Assembly: GCA_022567305.1 (NCBI GenBank)
Contig: JADFHF010000033.1
Span: 1 to 41,599, forward strand
Reading direction: 5' to 3'
Source: Bacteroidota bacterium
GTDB taxonomy: Bacteria > Bacteroidota > Rhodothermia > Rhodothermales > UBA10348
DNA length: 41,599 nt
The position numbers were made by a program, and so were the translations under genes. Every line of letters begins with the position of its first letter. The first letter of the stretch is position 1. The notes below the pieces were generated by a model, which was not told the origin of the DNA, made no database searches, and worked only from the letters and a program-made list of their open reading frames with translations. Of the stretch, positions 1 through 8,978 are shown piece after piece.

Positions 1-223
1 GAGCCGCTATCCTCAACTGAAGAACGTCGTCTGGCTTCAGGAAGAGCCGGAAAACATGGGAGCCTGGTCATTTGTGCGCCATCGGATTGATCATTTGCTC
101 GAGTCAGTCGGTAAGCGCGTTGAATATGTCGGGCGGGTGGCATCTGCTTCAACCGCAACCGGGAGCGCACTCGTCCACCACGCTGAACAATCTGCCATCC
201 TGGCGAAGGTTCGTTCCGGGTAG
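1..223 (+). CDS. sucA: 2-oxoglutarate dehydrogenase E1 component, C-terminal end (5' end outside window)
   Basis: Only the last 73 codons are present, read from base 2 to the TAG at 221-223. The visible peptide carries the E1o C-terminal signature: VWLQEEPENMGAWSFV, then YVGRVASASTATGS, then a final helix around HHAEQSAILAKV. In the E1o family this end belongs to the C-terminal domain of the thiamine-diphosphate-dependent decarboxylase of the TCA-cycle 2-oxoglutarate dehydrogenase complex, a cytosolic enzyme. The gene converges on rpsU. A hairpin at 240-272 lies between them but has its T-tract on the other strand, so no clear terminator for sucA is seen. The organism also encodes a KorAB-type oxidoreductase at 13.4-16.5 kb, so 2-oxoacid oxidation may be doubly covered. 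Confidence 0.93.
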   Translation, partial: SRYPQLKNVVWLQEEPENMGAWSFVRHRIDHLLESVGKRVEYVGRVASASTATGSALVHHAEQSAILAKVRSG

Positions 224-239
224 GTCCACTTCGGATACG

Positions 240-272
240 AAAAAAGGGCGCCACCTCATGGGGAGCACCCTT
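240..272 (-). terminator. Rho-independent terminator downstream of rpsU
   Basis: Read on the minus strand, AAGGGTGC (272-265) pairs with GCGCCCTT (251-244) as an 8-bp stem with one G-U pair and a 13-nt loop. It is followed directly by more T residues (243-240), the typical intrinsic terminator layout. It lies 55 bp past the rpsU stop codon. Confidence 0.8.
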
Positions 273-327
273 GTTCAACTCTTTAGGGTTACTTTGAACC
301 CAACGAAGAGAAATCTAGAGGGGTCTC

Positions 328-516
328 TTAGTAACGACGACGTCTCGAGTTTCGCCGTGCTTTCTCCTTCGCTATGCGACGCTCCTCCGATGGCTTGGTG
401 AACGCCATATTTGCACGAAATATGCGAAGAACGCGACTTCTATTGACAGCGCGTTTGAATCGACGCAATGCGCGATCGATCGACTCGTTATCTCTAACTT
501 TAATTCCTACGGGCAC
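328..516 (-). CDS. rpsU: 30S ribosomal protein bS21
   Basis: This 62-residue basic protein is a complete bS21, a small-subunit ribosomal protein placed near the 3' end of 16S rRNA that helps initiation. The N-terminus reads MPVGIKVRDNESIDRALRRF, which is the family signature, and the C-terminus is an Arg-rich tail (ARRNSRRRRY). The start codon is GTG at 516-514, preceded by GGAG about 8 nt upstream. An AT-rich stretch further upstream (around 565-575) may hold the promoter, but I cannot fix a -35/-10 pair. It is a single-gene unit convergent with sucA and ends at the hairpin at 240-272. Confidence 0.95.
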   Translation of the reverse strand: MPVGIKVRDNESIDRALRRFKRAVNRSRVLRIFRANMAFTKPSEERRIAKEKARRNSRRRRY

Positions 517-684
517 TAGAATTCTCCGAACCGGTTGTCTTAGGTTACCTGGATCTACTTAAGCCTTATAATATACGCTGATATTCGAGTTGAAACAACG
601 AATCCGTTTTGGATGAATGTTCGATTCGGCTCGAAAAGGAGTTTATTTCGTGATGTTCTTCATGAAAAACGGATGATCACGCCT

Positions 685-1290
685 ATGCGGAAATTGACTG
701 AGATGGTGGTCGCGTCAGGAAACCGGGGAAAGGTGCGTGAGATCGAGATGCTCCTGAAAGACCTACCCGTTCGAACGTTGTCTCTGGATGATTTCCCCGA
801 TGCCCCGGCGGTTAACGAGGATCAGTCAACACTCGAGGGAAACGCCATAAAGAAGGCACGAGAGATTGCCCAGTTTACCGAACTTCCGACCGTAGCGGAC
901 GATACCGGTTTGGAAGTCGATGCCCTGGACGGTCGACCGGGCGTTTTGTCGGCCAGATATGCAGGCCCAGATTCAGATTCCAAAGCGAATCGAGCCTTGA
1001 TGCTCGTCGAACTTGAAGGCGTTGAGCAACGTTCAGCCAGATTTCGAACCGTGACTGCCTACGTCGACGAGGACGAGGTTTACATCTTTGAGGGCGTATG
1101 CGAAGGCGTCATCGCTACAACCGAAAGGGGTGAGAACGGATTCGGATACGACTCGATCTTCATTCCGGAAGGAGACAGCCGTACGTTTGCCGAAATGAGT
1201 TCGGAGGAAAAAAATCAGATCAGCCATCGCAGCGAGGCATTCAAGGCGTTCGCGGCGTTCCTTGATTCTGAAATTTCGAGTACGCCCTAG
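685..1290 (+). CDS. rdgB: XTP/dITP pyrophosphatase (RdgB/HAM1 family)
   Basis: Cytosolic house-cleaning enzyme that hydrolyses non-canonical purine nucleoside triphosphates (dITP, XTP) to the monophosphate and pyrophosphate. Family motifs are all present: ASGNRGKVREIEMLL at the N-terminus, ADDTGLEVDALDGRPGVLSA in the middle, GFGYDSIFIPEG and the SHRSEAF motif near the end. The reading frame is open from ATG 613, but that adds 24 residues before the conserved start (MRKLTEMVVASGN). ATG 685 gives a protein of about 201 residues, close to family size; ATG 673 is the other option. None of the three has a strong Shine-Dalgarno site. It is the first gene of a + strand run with dtd, moaA, moaC and floA. 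Confidence 0.93.
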   Translation: MRKLTEMVVASGNRGKVREIEMLLKDLPVRTLSLDDFPDAPAVNEDQSTLEGNAIKKAREIAQFTELPTVADDTGLEVDALDGRPGVLSARYAGPDSDSKANRALMLVELEGVEQRSARFRTVTAYVDEDEVYIFEGVCEGVIATTERGENGFGYDSIFIPEGDSRTFAEMSSEEKNQISHRSEAFKAFAAFLDSEISSTP

Positions 1291-1347
1291 TTAGTTGGGA
1301 TTTACAGCGAGGCCTACACACACGATGATCTTTACTGGTTGAATTTC

Positions 1348-1806
1348 TTGATTGCTCTCATACAACGTGTATCCCGGGCCTCGGTCCGAATTGACGATCA
1401 TGTGGTTGGTGCCGCTAACGAAGGTGTGCTTATTCTTCTTGGCATTCACCGGACCGACACGCTAAGCGAACTGGAGTGGTTGGTCAAGAGGACGGCGAAT
1501 CTTCGAATCTTCCGGGACGATGACGGGAAAATGAACCGCTCGCTTCTGGATATCGAGGGAGACGCCCTTGTGGTCTCTCAGTTTACGCTGTATGGCGATA
1601 CCAGAAAGGGGAATCGGCCTTCCTTCGTCCAGTCCGCTCCGCCGGAAATTGCAGAGCCTCTCTACGAGAAGTTTATTGCTGCGCTGCGAAATCAACTGGG
1701 CCGCACCGTAGCCTCCGGGGAATTCGGAACCCAAATGGATGTCGAGTTGATCAACGACGGCCCGGTGACGATCTGGCTCGAAAAACGAGCAGAGGACGAG
1801 CGGTAA
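1348..1806 (+). CDS. dtd: D-aminoacyl-tRNA deacylase
   Basis: Removes D-amino acids (and glycine from mischarged tRNA-Ala) by hydrolysing D-aminoacyl-tRNA in the cytosol. Diagnostic motifs are IQRVSRASVRI at the N-terminus, SQFTLYGDTRKGNRPSF in the middle and NDGPVTIWLE near the end. The GPVT contains the Gly-cisPro element that gives chiral selectivity in this family. The conserved start is a TTG at 1348 (MIALIQRV). An in-frame TTG at 1339 would add three residues. No ATG is available, so a TTG start is required. Length is 152 residues, slightly longer than the usual 145-150. Confidence 0.94.
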   Translation: MIALIQRVSRASVRIDDHVVGAANEGVLILLGIHRTDTLSELEWLVKRTANLRIFRDDDGKMNRSLLDIEGDALVVSQFTLYGDTRKGNRPSFVQSAPPEIAEPLYEKFIAALRNQLGRTVASGEFGTQMDVELINDGPVTIWLEKRAEDER

Positions 1807-1891
1807 AGACCGGCAACAAGCTGTTCGCGATGGCGTACTCAGTGGCCCCTTTAATCCGAGCCCGTTATCCGATTTGGAAGATCTCTCTCAC

Positions 1892-2872
1892 ATGGTGACC
1901 GATACATTTGGCCGGCGGCATTCGTATTTGAGAATCTCACTTACGGAGCGCTGCAATCTCAGGTGTACTTACTGTATGCCGGCCGAGGGGGTACAGCTTC
2001 GCCCAAAGTCGGAGATACTAACGTTCGAAGAAATCATTCGCCTGGCAAATTTATTTGCACGACTCGGTGTCACGAAAATTCGCCTTACGGGAGGGGAACC
2101 CCTCATTCGAAAGGATATGGAGCACCTGGTTTTCGAACTGCACAAAATTGATGGGATTAAGACCCTTGCGATCACTACGAACGGACTTCTCCTACCCAAA
2201 AAATTGCAGGCTTTGAAGACGGCGGGGATTTCGGTATTCAACATAAGCCTCGATACGCTCCGGAAGGATCGATTTCGCGAGATCACGCTGCGCGATGGTT
2301 TTGACATCGTGATAAAGGCAATCCAAATGACTCTGGACGCTGGTTATGATCCCGTAAAGATCAATTGCGTGGTACAGAAGGGAGTCAACGAGGATGAACT
2401 GCTCGACTTTGTTGAGTGGACACATCATCGATCCATAGACGTGCGATTCATCGAGTACATGCCGTTCGGAGGGAACGGCTGGGATGACAGTCAATTCCTG
2501 CCCTATCAGTCGATGCTAACCCACATTCAAGAAGCCTACCCAACCTTGGAACGACGCAACGACGACCCGAACCATACCTCCAAATCGTGGCGGGTACCCG
2601 GGTATAAAGGAAGTCTTGGTTTCATATCGTCGATGAGCCAGAATTTCTGTGGAACTTGCAATCGTTTGCGACTTACGGCCGATGGAAATCTGCGCGTGTG
2701 TCTTTTTGGTGCCAACGAGGTCAGTCTTCGTGATGCCCTTCGCGCGCGCGCAACGGACGCAGAGCTTATGTCGCTCGTCGAAGGCGCCATCCATCGAAAG
2801 AAGGCCTCGCACGCCGGTATGTACGAGATTTCGAAAACAGTTGATCGTCCCATGATCCTGATCGGAGGATGA
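1892..2872 (+). CDS. moaA: GTP 3',8-cyclase MoaA (radical SAM)
   Basis: First step of molybdenum cofactor synthesis: radical-SAM conversion of GTP to 3',8-cyclo-GTP. The N-terminal radical-SAM cluster motif CNLRCTYC (CX3CX2C) is intact. The C-terminal second 4Fe-4S site is also intact (NFCGTCNRLRL plus VCLFG), and the protein ends in the Gly-Gly (ILIGG) known to be needed for activity. The start is ATG 1892 (MVTDTFGRRHSYLRISLTER), which matches the family N-terminus; a TTG at 1874 would add six residues. Length is 326 residues. moaC follows 86 bp downstream, so the two enzymes that make cPMP are encoded together. Confidence 0.96.
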   Translation: MVTDTFGRRHSYLRISLTERCNLRCTYCMPAEGVQLRPKSEILTFEEIIRLANLFARLGVTKIRLTGGEPLIRKDMEHLVFELHKIDGIKTLAITTNGLLLPKKLQALKTAGISVFNISLDTLRKDRFREITLRDGFDIVIKAIQMTLDAGYDPVKINCVVQKGVNEDELLDFVEWTHHRSIDVRFIEYMPFGGNGWDDSQFLPYQSMLTHIQEAYPTLERRNDDPNHTSKSWRVPGYKGSLGFISSMSQNFCGTCNRLRLTADGNLRVCLFGANEVSLRDALRARATDAELMSLVEGAIHRKKASHAGMYEISKTVDRPMILIGG

Positions 2873-2958
2873 TCACTTGTTGAATGAGTACCCACCGGCT
2901 ATCTTCGCTGCTCCACCCACATTTTCATCGTTGGAAATAGAAAACACGCCAAGCATTT

Positions 2959-3444
2959 ATGTCCTCATTCACACACGTTGATCCGCAGGGCGGAGTTCAT
3001 ATGGTAGACATTTCGGAAAAGGCCGATTCAGTTCGAACGGCCGTGGCCACCGGCCGAGTTCATCTCGGTCCGGAAGCCTTTTCGAGAGTTGCCGAGAACA
3101 CCATTCAGAAGGGAGATGTGCTTGCGATTTCTCAATTTGCAGGTATCATGGGTGCGAAGGAAACCAGTCGACTCATCCCGCTTTGCCATCAAGTGGCGCT
3201 TGCAGGAATTGATGTTGAATTGTCACCCGATGAGACGACGCATGCCATTGAGGTAAGGGCATATGCAAAATCAGTGGGCCCGACAGGCGTCGAGATGGAG
3301 GCCCTTACTGCCGTCTCCGTCTCTTGCCTGACGATCTACGACATGTGCAAATCAATCACCAAAGAGATGGTCATCGAGAATATTCACCTGGTCGCAAAAA
3401 CGGGTGGGCAGAGCGGAGACTATCGTAAGCCAGGCACTGAATAA
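2959..3444 (+). CDS. moaC: Cyclic pyranopterin monophosphate synthase MoaC
   Basis: Converts the MoaA product, 3',8-cyclo-GTP, into cyclic pyranopterin monophosphate. The 161-residue protein has the family blocks [36 protein letters not shown] and [13 protein letters not shown]. It ends in a typical [10 protein letters not shown] tail. The start ATG 2959 has no obvious Shine-Dalgarno site, which is common in this region. It follows moaA and precedes floA by 17 bp, so co-transcription with floA is likely. Confidence 0.96.
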   Translation: MSSFTHVDPQGGVHMVDISEKADSVRTAVATGRVHLGPEAFSRVAENTIQKGDVLAISQFAGIMGAKETSRLIPLCHQVALAGIDVELSPDETTHAIEVRAYAKSVGPTGVEMEALTAVSVSCLTIYDMCKSITKEMVIENIHLVAKTGGQSGDYRKPGTE

Positions 3445-3461
3445 GCTCAACGAGGAACACC

Positions 3462-4454
3462 ATGGATGCCCTTTTCTCCACAGTCGGAATCACGATCATC
3501 CTGCTCATCCTAGTAATGATGATCGTTTTTCTGTATTTCGTCCCGGTTGGGCTCTGGGTTACGGCCTATTTCTCCGGCGTTAAGCTGAAGTTAGTTCGCG
3601 ATCTCGTAGGAATGCGCCTGAGAAAAGTCCCACCGGTGGCGATCGTCAGACCACTGATTACGGCACACAAAGCGGGTATATTCCTCGAAGCAAATCAGTT
3701 GGAGGCTCATTTTCTTGCAGGTGGACACGTCCAATCGGTTGTGAACTCTCTCATATCGGCCGACAAGGCCAATATTGATCTCAATTTCGAGCGAGCTACT
3801 GCAATTGACCTGGCCGGCCGAGACGTATTTGAGGCAGTTCAAATGTCCGTGAATCCGAAAGTCATCCAAACTCCAGCTGTTTCCGCCGTCGCCAAGGACG
3901 GTATTCAGGTTCGAGCGGTGGCAAAAGTTACCGTACGGGCAAATATCGAACGCTTGGTCGGCGGCGCCGGCGAGGAGACCATTATCGCACGAGTCGGAGA
4001 GGGAATCGTTTCGACGATCGGTTCTTCAGAAACCCACAAGCAAGTACTCGAGAATCCTGATCGGATTTCTAAAGTGGTTCTGGATAAAGGATTGGACGCC
4101 GGAACCGCATTCGAAATACTTTCTATTGATATCGCCGACGTGGATGTCGGCGACAACATTGGTGCGGCACTTCAAACCGATCAAGCGGAGGCGGATCTAA
4201 AAATTGCTCGGGCGAAAGCCGAAGAACGCCGCGCTGCGGCGGTAGCCTCCGAACAGGAAATGCACGCTGAAGTCGAGAAGCAAAGAGCCCGAGTCGTCGC
4301 CGCCGAAGCAGAGATTCCTCTTGCCATGGCTGAGGCGTTTCGTGCGGGCAATTTTAGCGTGATGGACTACATGAATCTCAGGAACGTTGAGGCCGATACA
4401 CGTATGCGCGATTCTATAGGAGGAAAGGACGAACCTGATGCGCCTACGTCTTAG
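3462..4454 (+). CDS. floA: Flotillin-like membrane protein FloA (YqfA family)
   Basis: Bacterial flotillin homologue expected to scaffold membrane microdomains. Residues about 5-35 form one hydrophobic membrane segment ([19 protein letters not shown]), followed by the characteristic YFSGVKLKL. After this come the SPFH-like region, an Ala/Glu-rich heptad stretch (about 245-285) and a conserved C-terminal [17 protein letters not shown]. Length is 330 residues, normal for FloA. A clear GAGGA (3452-3456) lies 5 nt before the ATG. It directly follows moaC, and its last 11 bp overlap the 3' end of the convergent CNNM/CorC gene. Confidence 0.94.
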   Translation: MDALFSTVGITIILLILVMMIVFLYFVPVGLWVTAYFSGVKLKLVRDLVGMRLRKVPPVAIVRPLITAHKAGIFLEANQLEAHFLAGGHVQSVVNSLISADKANIDLNFERATAIDLAGRDVFEAVQMSVNPKVIQTPAVSAVAKDGIQVRAVAKVTVRANIERLVGGAGEETIIARVGEGIVSTIGSSETHKQVLENPDRISKVVLDKGLDAGTAFEILSIDIADVDVGDNIGAALQTDQAEADLKIARAKAEERRAAAVASEQEMHAEVEKQRARVVAAEAEIPLAMAEAFRAGNFSVMDYMNLRNVEADTRMRDSIGGKDEPDAPTS

Positions 4455-5739
4455 GGCTACGGGACGAATCCTGCTCAGCGAGGCGATGAATTCTGACCAG
4501 GTCTACCCGGTTAGCTGACGCCTGAACAACGGCAATTCGGAAGCCGTCGAGCTCGAATTCATCCTTTGTTTTAGGAATCGTTCCTAGACGATCCAGCAGA
4601 TATCCAGCCACGGTCTCGTAGTCCCCATCCGGTAGAACAATACTCGTCTCTTCGGCAAGTTCATCTACCTCAATTCGACCGCTCACGAGAACTGTACCTT
4701 CGTTGAGCACTCGAAGCATTAGGTTTTCGTCGTCGAACTCATCCTGAATATCGCCGAAGAGTTCCTCCAGCAAATCTTCGGTCGTAGCAAGACCCGCCGT
4801 ACCGCCATATTCGTCGATCACGATCGCGATGGACGTTTTGGATTGAAGGAATTCCTGGAGCAAATCCTTGGAAAGTTTCGATTCCGGTACAAACGTCGCC
4901 GGTCTCATCATATCCTGGAGAGATGCTGGATCGTCGAACAAATCGTATGCGAAGGCGACCCCGACGATATTGTCAATATTCTCTTCGTAGACCGGCAACT
5001 TCGAATGTCCCGAAGCCACGAATGTATTCATAAGATCCTTTGTCGAGGTTCCCACTTCAACGGCTACAATATCGGTTCGAGGCACCATCGACTCCTTCAC
5101 CTTAATGGATGCCATCGCAAAAACGTTGGAGAGCAGCGTAGATTCTTCCACGTCCAGGTCCAACTCGCCGCTCCGCCTTCCTTCCTCGATCATGAGTTCA
5201 AAATCACGGCGCATGAAATTCCTGTAGTTCTCTTCGTCTGCCCGAAAGAGCTTCATCAAGACCAGAGCCGACCACTGCGCGATCTTTATCAGGGGAAGAA
5301 GCAGCACGTAGGTAATCCTTAGCGGTACTGCCAGGGCAAATACGGCTGAGTTGGCAACCTCCCTGAGGAGGGATTTTGGAAGTATTTCACCCACAAACAG
5401 GACGATAGTCGATGCTGCGATCGTTTGGATTATCAGAACGGTGATCTCGAGAGCCGAAGCCTGTAGACCAAAACTGGTGGCGAAAAATGCCTCTAACGGG
5501 GGTACCAGAAAGATTGCGAACAGTGTGGCATAGACGACCAGAGCCACGTTGTTGCCTACGAGGGTCGTCGTAAGCAAGGTCGTCGGATCTTCGATGAACC
5601 GTTTGGCTGTATTTTTGACGAATCCGCCGCGCCGGGCATGAACCTCAACCCGAAGTCGATTTGCAGCCACGAAGGCGATCTCAGATCCGGAAAAAAAGCT
5701 GCTGAGAAGCAGTGTTAATATGATGAGCGCGATGATCAT
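4444..5739 (-). CDS. CNNM/CorC-HlyC family transporter-like protein
   Basis: Integral membrane protein of the hemolysin-C/CorC group, whose members are linked to Mg2+/Co2+ efflux. Domains in order: an N-terminal DUF21/CNNM transmembrane region (about 1-185) starting with [19 protein letters not shown], and a CBS-domain pair (about 205-330) with [12 protein letters not shown] and the conserved [16 protein letters not shown]-terminal CorC_HlyC domain (about 345-425) follows, with [14 protein letters not shown]. In Bacteroidota the gliding-associated GldE belongs to the same family, so exact orthology is open. It lies 36 bp downstream of the crotonase gene on the same strand and overlaps the floA stop end-to-end by 11 bp. 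Confidence 0.9.
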   Translation of the reverse strand: MIIALIILTLLLSSFFSGSEIAFVAANRLRVEVHARRGGFVKNTAKRFIEDPTTLLTTTLVGNNVALVVYATLFAIFLVPPLEAFFATSFGLQASALEITVLIIQTIAASTIVLFVGEILPKSLLREVANSAVFALAVPLRITYVLLLPLIKIAQWSALVLMKLFRADEENYRNFMRRDFELMIEEGRRSGELDLDVEESTLLSNVFAMASIKVKESMVPRTDIVAVEVGTSTKDLMNTFVASGHSKLPVYEENIDNIVGVAFAYDLFDDPASLQDMMRPATFVPESKLSKDLLQEFLQSKTSIAIVIDEYGGTAGLATTEDLLEELFGDIQDEFDDENLMLRVLNEGTVLVSGRIEVDELAEETSIVLPDGDYETVAGYLLDRLGTIPKTKDEFELDGFRIAVVQASANRVDLVRIHRLAEQDSSRSPKT

Positions 5740-5775
5740 CGCTACATTCGCTGTATTCGAGTCGAAACCGTATCG

Positions 5776-6558
5776 TTATCGTCCTTGAAAAGTCGCCGGT
5801 CGTTTTTCAAGAAAAGCCGAAACCCCTTCCTTGAAATCTTCTGTCTCACAAGCTTGTCCAAAAAGGGTGGCCTCTCGCCGTAATCCCTCGTCCGGTGGGA
5901 GATAACTCGCACGAATCGCTTCCAGGACGAGAGAGATCGCGACGGGGGCTCGCGAGATGATGGTCGTCATCAGCGTTTTGCTGGACTCGAGAAGCTCATC
6001 CAGCGCAACTACTTTGTTGACCAGGCCAATCTCGTAGGCTCTGGAAGCATCGATCATATCGCCCGTAAGCAGCATTTCGGTCGCATTCCCTCTTCCTATG
6101 AGCCTGGGTAGTCGTTGTGTCCCGCCGTAGCCCGGGATCAGTCCCAGATTGACTTCCGGCTGAGCAAACGCAGCATTGTCGGAGGCGATTCGCATGTGAC
6201 AGGAAATCGCAAGTTCGCACCCTCCGCCTAAAGCAAAACCATTTACGGCCGCGATCACCGGAATCAGCATATCCTCAATGCGCTGGAAAACTGACTGGCC
6301 TCGACGGGCCATGTCTTCAGCGTCTTCAGGATTAAGGTCGGCAAATTCCTGAATGTCGGCACCTGCGACAAAGGCTTTCGGGCCCTCACCGGTTACGATG
6401 ACTCCGCGAATATCGTCGGTCTCGTTGGCTGCGGAAAAGCACTCATCCAGCTCGTCCAAGACGGTCGCGTTCAGAGCGTTTAATTTTTCGGGTCTGCTGA
6501 TGGTAATCAGACCAATCCCCTGGTCATCAACGTCGAATCGAACGGTCGAAAAGGACAT
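5776..6558 (-). CDS. Enoyl-CoA hydratase/isomerase (crotonase) family protein
   Basis: Crotonase-fold enzyme of 260 residues, most likely hydrating trans-2-enoyl-CoA in fatty-acid beta-oxidation. Both oxyanion-hole regions are seen (AFVAGADIQEF and NGFALGGGCELA). Both catalytic glutamates used by true hydratases are present: one in GGGCE and one in QPEVNLGLIPGYGGTQRL. This favours a hydratase over an isomerase-only or thioesterase member. The product ends in a normal EKRPATFQGR tail. No other beta-oxidation gene is adjacent; its neighbours are a CorC-like membrane protein downstream and a coiled-coil membrane protein 48 bp upstream on the same strand. Confidence 0.92.
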   Translation of the reverse strand: MSFSTVRFDVDDQGIGLITISRPEKLNALNATVLDELDECFSAANETDDIRGVIVTGEGPKAFVAGADIQEFADLNPEDAEDMARRGQSVFQRIEDMLIPVIAAVNGFALGGGCELAISCHMRIASDNAAFAQPEVNLGLIPGYGGTQRLPRLIGRGNATEMLLTGDMIDASRAYEIGLVNKVVALDELLESSKTLMTTIISRAPVAISLVLEAIRASYLPPDEGLRREATLFGQACETEDFKEGVSAFLEKRPATFQGR

Positions 6559-6606
6559 GAATGTAGATATTGAATTGAGTTGACACGGTCCGAAACTACG
6601 GAAACG

Positions 6607-7470
6607 CTACTCTTGCACGCGAGTGCGCTCGATGGTGGGCTCTTCCTGCGATGGATCTTCGAACGTGTCCAATTCACTCAGCAGGTCAGCTGGAGCCGCA
6701 AATACCTCCTCCATCTCGACCACGGAGGCTTGTGTCTCTTCCACTTCACTTAGAAGCGTATCCAGTTGGAACGTAATCTCTTCGGGATTGCGAAGTGTCA
6801 ATGACTGCTCCAGAATGTACTTGGTGACATCTTCTATTGTCTCCAGTTGCGCCTTGATAATCTCCAGATTTTCTTGTCCGTTTTTTGATCGATCAAGGCG
6901 CTGCTCCAGAATTCGAAGGCGACGCGCCTTTACCGCCTTGACCCGAGGTGGATCGTCTACCATGTCTAGACGCAGTTTCTCCATCGCAGTAACCACCTCC
7001 GATTCGGTCGAGCTCTTGGTGGTAAACTCGTAGCGCTCTTTTTGATAGAGCAGTTTGAGGTAGGAATCCAGGAGACCATTGATTTTCGACAAGTGACTAT
7101 CGAGCATCCCCTGTGAGGCGTACGATAGCTTACGGTAATTCGAAGCAATCTCCTTTTCCAGCTTCTTCAGTCGGGCATAGCGACGCTGATTTTGCCTGGT
7201 CAAAGAATGAAAAAGTTCTTTCTGGGAGGGTGGTTTTGCGTGTTCTGCAGCTCTCCTGGATCTAACGGCCCGGCGGAATCGCTCCTGGCGCGGCATGTTA
7301 CCCAGATAGATGAGCTCCATGGCTGACGCCAGAATCAGAGCAACATTGAACGGCCAAATTGGATCCATCAGGCTTACAGAGAAAGCAATCAGCATCGACA
7401 CGATCAAGAAGGTCAAATTCCACGGAAGCAGAAAGGCCTCTTTCGTATAGTTGATGTCAGGATTGTTCAT
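6607..7470 (-). CDS. Uncharacterised two-TM coiled-coil membrane protein (PspA neighbourhood)
   Basis: I do not recognise a named family. The 287-residue product begins with two hydrophobic segments, about residues 14-34 (LPWNLTFLIVSMLIAFSVSL) and 38-58 (IWPFNVALILASAMELIYLG). A basic loop with repeated Arg follows. The rest is a long cytosolic, charged, helical stretch (about 80-270) with heptad character and a Glu-rich C-terminus. It is encoded 119 bp downstream of the PspA-tail paralogue and two genes downstream of pspA, all on the minus strand. A role as membrane anchor or partner of PspA is plausible from topology and position but is inference only. Confidence 0.8.
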   Translation of the reverse strand: MNNPDINYTKEAFLLPWNLTFLIVSMLIAFSVSLMDPIWPFNVALILASAMELIYLGNMPRQERFRRAVRSRRAAEHAKPPSQKELFHSLTRQNQRRYARLKKLEKEIASNYRKLSYASQGMLDSHLSKINGLLDSYLKLLYQKERYEFTTKSSTESEVVTAMEKLRLDMVDDPPRVKAVKARRLRILEQRLDRSKNGQENLEIIKAQLETIEDVTKYILEQSLTLRNPEEITFQLDTLLSEVEETQASVVEMEEVFAAPADLLSELDTFEDPSQEEPTIERTRVQE

Positions 7471-7589
7471 TGTCCTTTAAGATTGCCCTTTATTGTTGCG
7501 CTTTTAAATTGCACTCAGTCATGGTTAGCTATCAAGTGCCGGATTCAGCCGCGCAAATAATTCCGTCCTCCTTACGTCCATTCACGCCA

Positions 7590-8048
7590 TTAGGGTTTCA
7601 TCCTGCCGATGGTTTTTTCAGGTAGACCTTGATCCCTGTCTTCTTCTTCGGATGATTTTGGTTTAGCGGATGTTTGGGCCGCTGCGTCCACTTTGGATTC
7701 AGAAGGGGCTATTTCTTCCCCTGCTTTCATCTGTCGAACGATTTCTCTTGCTTTCGCCCTAGTCAGCTCCTTCTCATCTTTCATCTCCTGAGCTTCGAAT
7801 TCGGCTTTTCCGCTGGATTCAAGGGCGATCTCCAAACGAGCTTCGTTCAAAGCAGACTCCATACTGATCCGCTCTATCATGTCGTCGTGCACATCCAGCG
7901 TTTCCCGCATCGAAGTCGTCATTTCGGACACGGCGTCCGTCATCTTTTTTTGTCTCTCGAGCCGCCGGTGAGCATCCTTCAGCTTTTTGAGTTTTCGAAG
8001 ATGTTCTTTCTCCGCCTTCTTTATCCGTTCGAATTCTTCCGGTGTCAT
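7590..8048 (-). CDS. Small coiled-coil protein, paralogue of the PspA C-terminal half
   Basis: 152 residues, almost entirely charged helix, with no signal peptide or membrane segment. Residues about 52-75 (HDDMIERISMESALNEARLE) align closely with a stretch of the adjacent PspA (HDEMISRINEQTARNEARME). Both proteins then have a helix with RAK/RAA-E-V-Q-K pattern, an acidic linker and a closing KTIG(R/K) motif. It lacks the N-terminal amphipathic helix and first long hairpin of PspA. It looks like a partial duplication of pspA retained as a separate gene. It starts 42 bp after the pspA stop, consistent with co-transcription. Confidence 0.8.
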   Translation of the reverse strand: MTPEEFERIKKAEKEHLRKLKKLKDAHRRLERQKKMTDAVSEMTTSMRETLDVHDDMIERISMESALNEARLEIALESSGKAEFEAQEMKDEKELTRAKAREIVRQMKAGEEIAPSESKVDAAAQTSAKPKSSEEEDRDQGLPEKTIGRMKP

Positions 8049-8090
8049 AGCTCTTCAGGAATCAACTTGGAAAGAAGCCTCAACTTTCTG

Positions 8091-8858
8091 TCAAGTTTGA
8101 GTCCGCTGCTTCCCGATCGTTTTGGCTTCCTTTGCCTCTTCGCGTTCCGGTACTTCGAGCTCGGGCTCCTCTCTGGAACCGCTGGTATCACCGACGCCCA
8201 TTTCCAGCTTGAACTGTTTGACGAGTTCAGCGGCACGAATTTTTTGAGCATCCTCCTCGATCTGCAATGCTTCTGTATCAACGGAATCCAATGCCATTTC
8301 CATCCGAGCTTCGTTTCGAGCCGTCTGTTCATTGATTCGTGAAATCATTTCATCATGTGTCTGGTCGATTCCAGTCACTTCGAAAGACTCCAGCGTATCG
8401 GCAACCTTGGCCTGCCACTTAGCCCGTTCGTGGGCGCGCAACGCATCCTTCGCTTCGGAAATCTTGCGCTCTTTCTCACGCATAAATGCCTGCTTAACCT
8501 GGATGGCCTTGTCGTAGGCAGCAGATGCATACTTTAGTTGCTCCTTCGTGCGTAGAAGAGCTTCTTTCACAGTTTCGAGTCGCAAGGCGTAGCGCTCTGC
8601 AATATCATCTCGATTAGCCTGAATTCCTGCCTTGATCTTGGCAGACAGATCGGCCACTTCCGACTCATATTTTTTAACTTCTTTTCGGAGTAACATCACG
8701 TTTGCTTTCACTGTCGCGATGTTTTCGTTCATTTTCGGAACTTGATCGTTCAGCTCTCGGATGTTCTGCTCGAGGATTAATTTGGGGTCCTCAAGGGCAG
8801 AAATTGCGCCTCCGAAGATTGATTTTATGAACCGTGTAAAACGTGCCCAGATAGACAT
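8091..8858 (-). CDS. pspA: PspA/IM30 family membrane-remodelling protein
   Basis: PspA/Vipp1 proteins are cytosolic ESCRT-III-like proteins that bind and stabilise stressed membranes. The N-terminus (MSIWARFTRFIKSIFGGAIS) forms the amphipathic membrane-binding helix. EDPKLILEQNIRELNDQV then marks the start of the family domain, and heptad-rich helices continue to about residue 215. The C-terminus (about 215-255) is an acidic Pro/Glu-rich tail ending in KTIGKQRTQT. No PspF, PspB or PspC genes are adjacent. The neighbours are instead a shortened PspA-tail paralogue and a two-TM coiled-coil protein, a non-classical arrangement. Confidence 0.9.
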   Translation of the reverse strand: MSIWARFTRFIKSIFGGAISALEDPKLILEQNIRELNDQVPKMNENIATVKANVMLLRKEVKKYESEVADLSAKIKAGIQANRDDIAERYALRLETVKEALLRTKEQLKYASAAYDKAIQVKQAFMREKERKISEAKDALRAHERAKWQAKVADTLESFEVTGIDQTHDEMISRINEQTARNEARMEMALDSVDTEALQIEEDAQKIRAAELVKQFKLEMGVGDTSGSREEPELEVPEREEAKEAKTIGKQRTQT

Positions 8859-8978
8859 AATGACGATTCTCTTTAATTAAACTTGGGTGGTGGCCCTTTC
8901 GGCAAAGATAGTAATCCGCATGGGGTTCAGACACTTATTGCCGGTTCGTGGCCAGTTAATGTACAAAGTATAAAATGT

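Noticed and set aside
72-401. 109-codon + strand open frame at the left edge
   Set aside because: It overlaps the sucA end in another frame and the rpsU gene on the other strand; both are clearly real, so it is a shadow.
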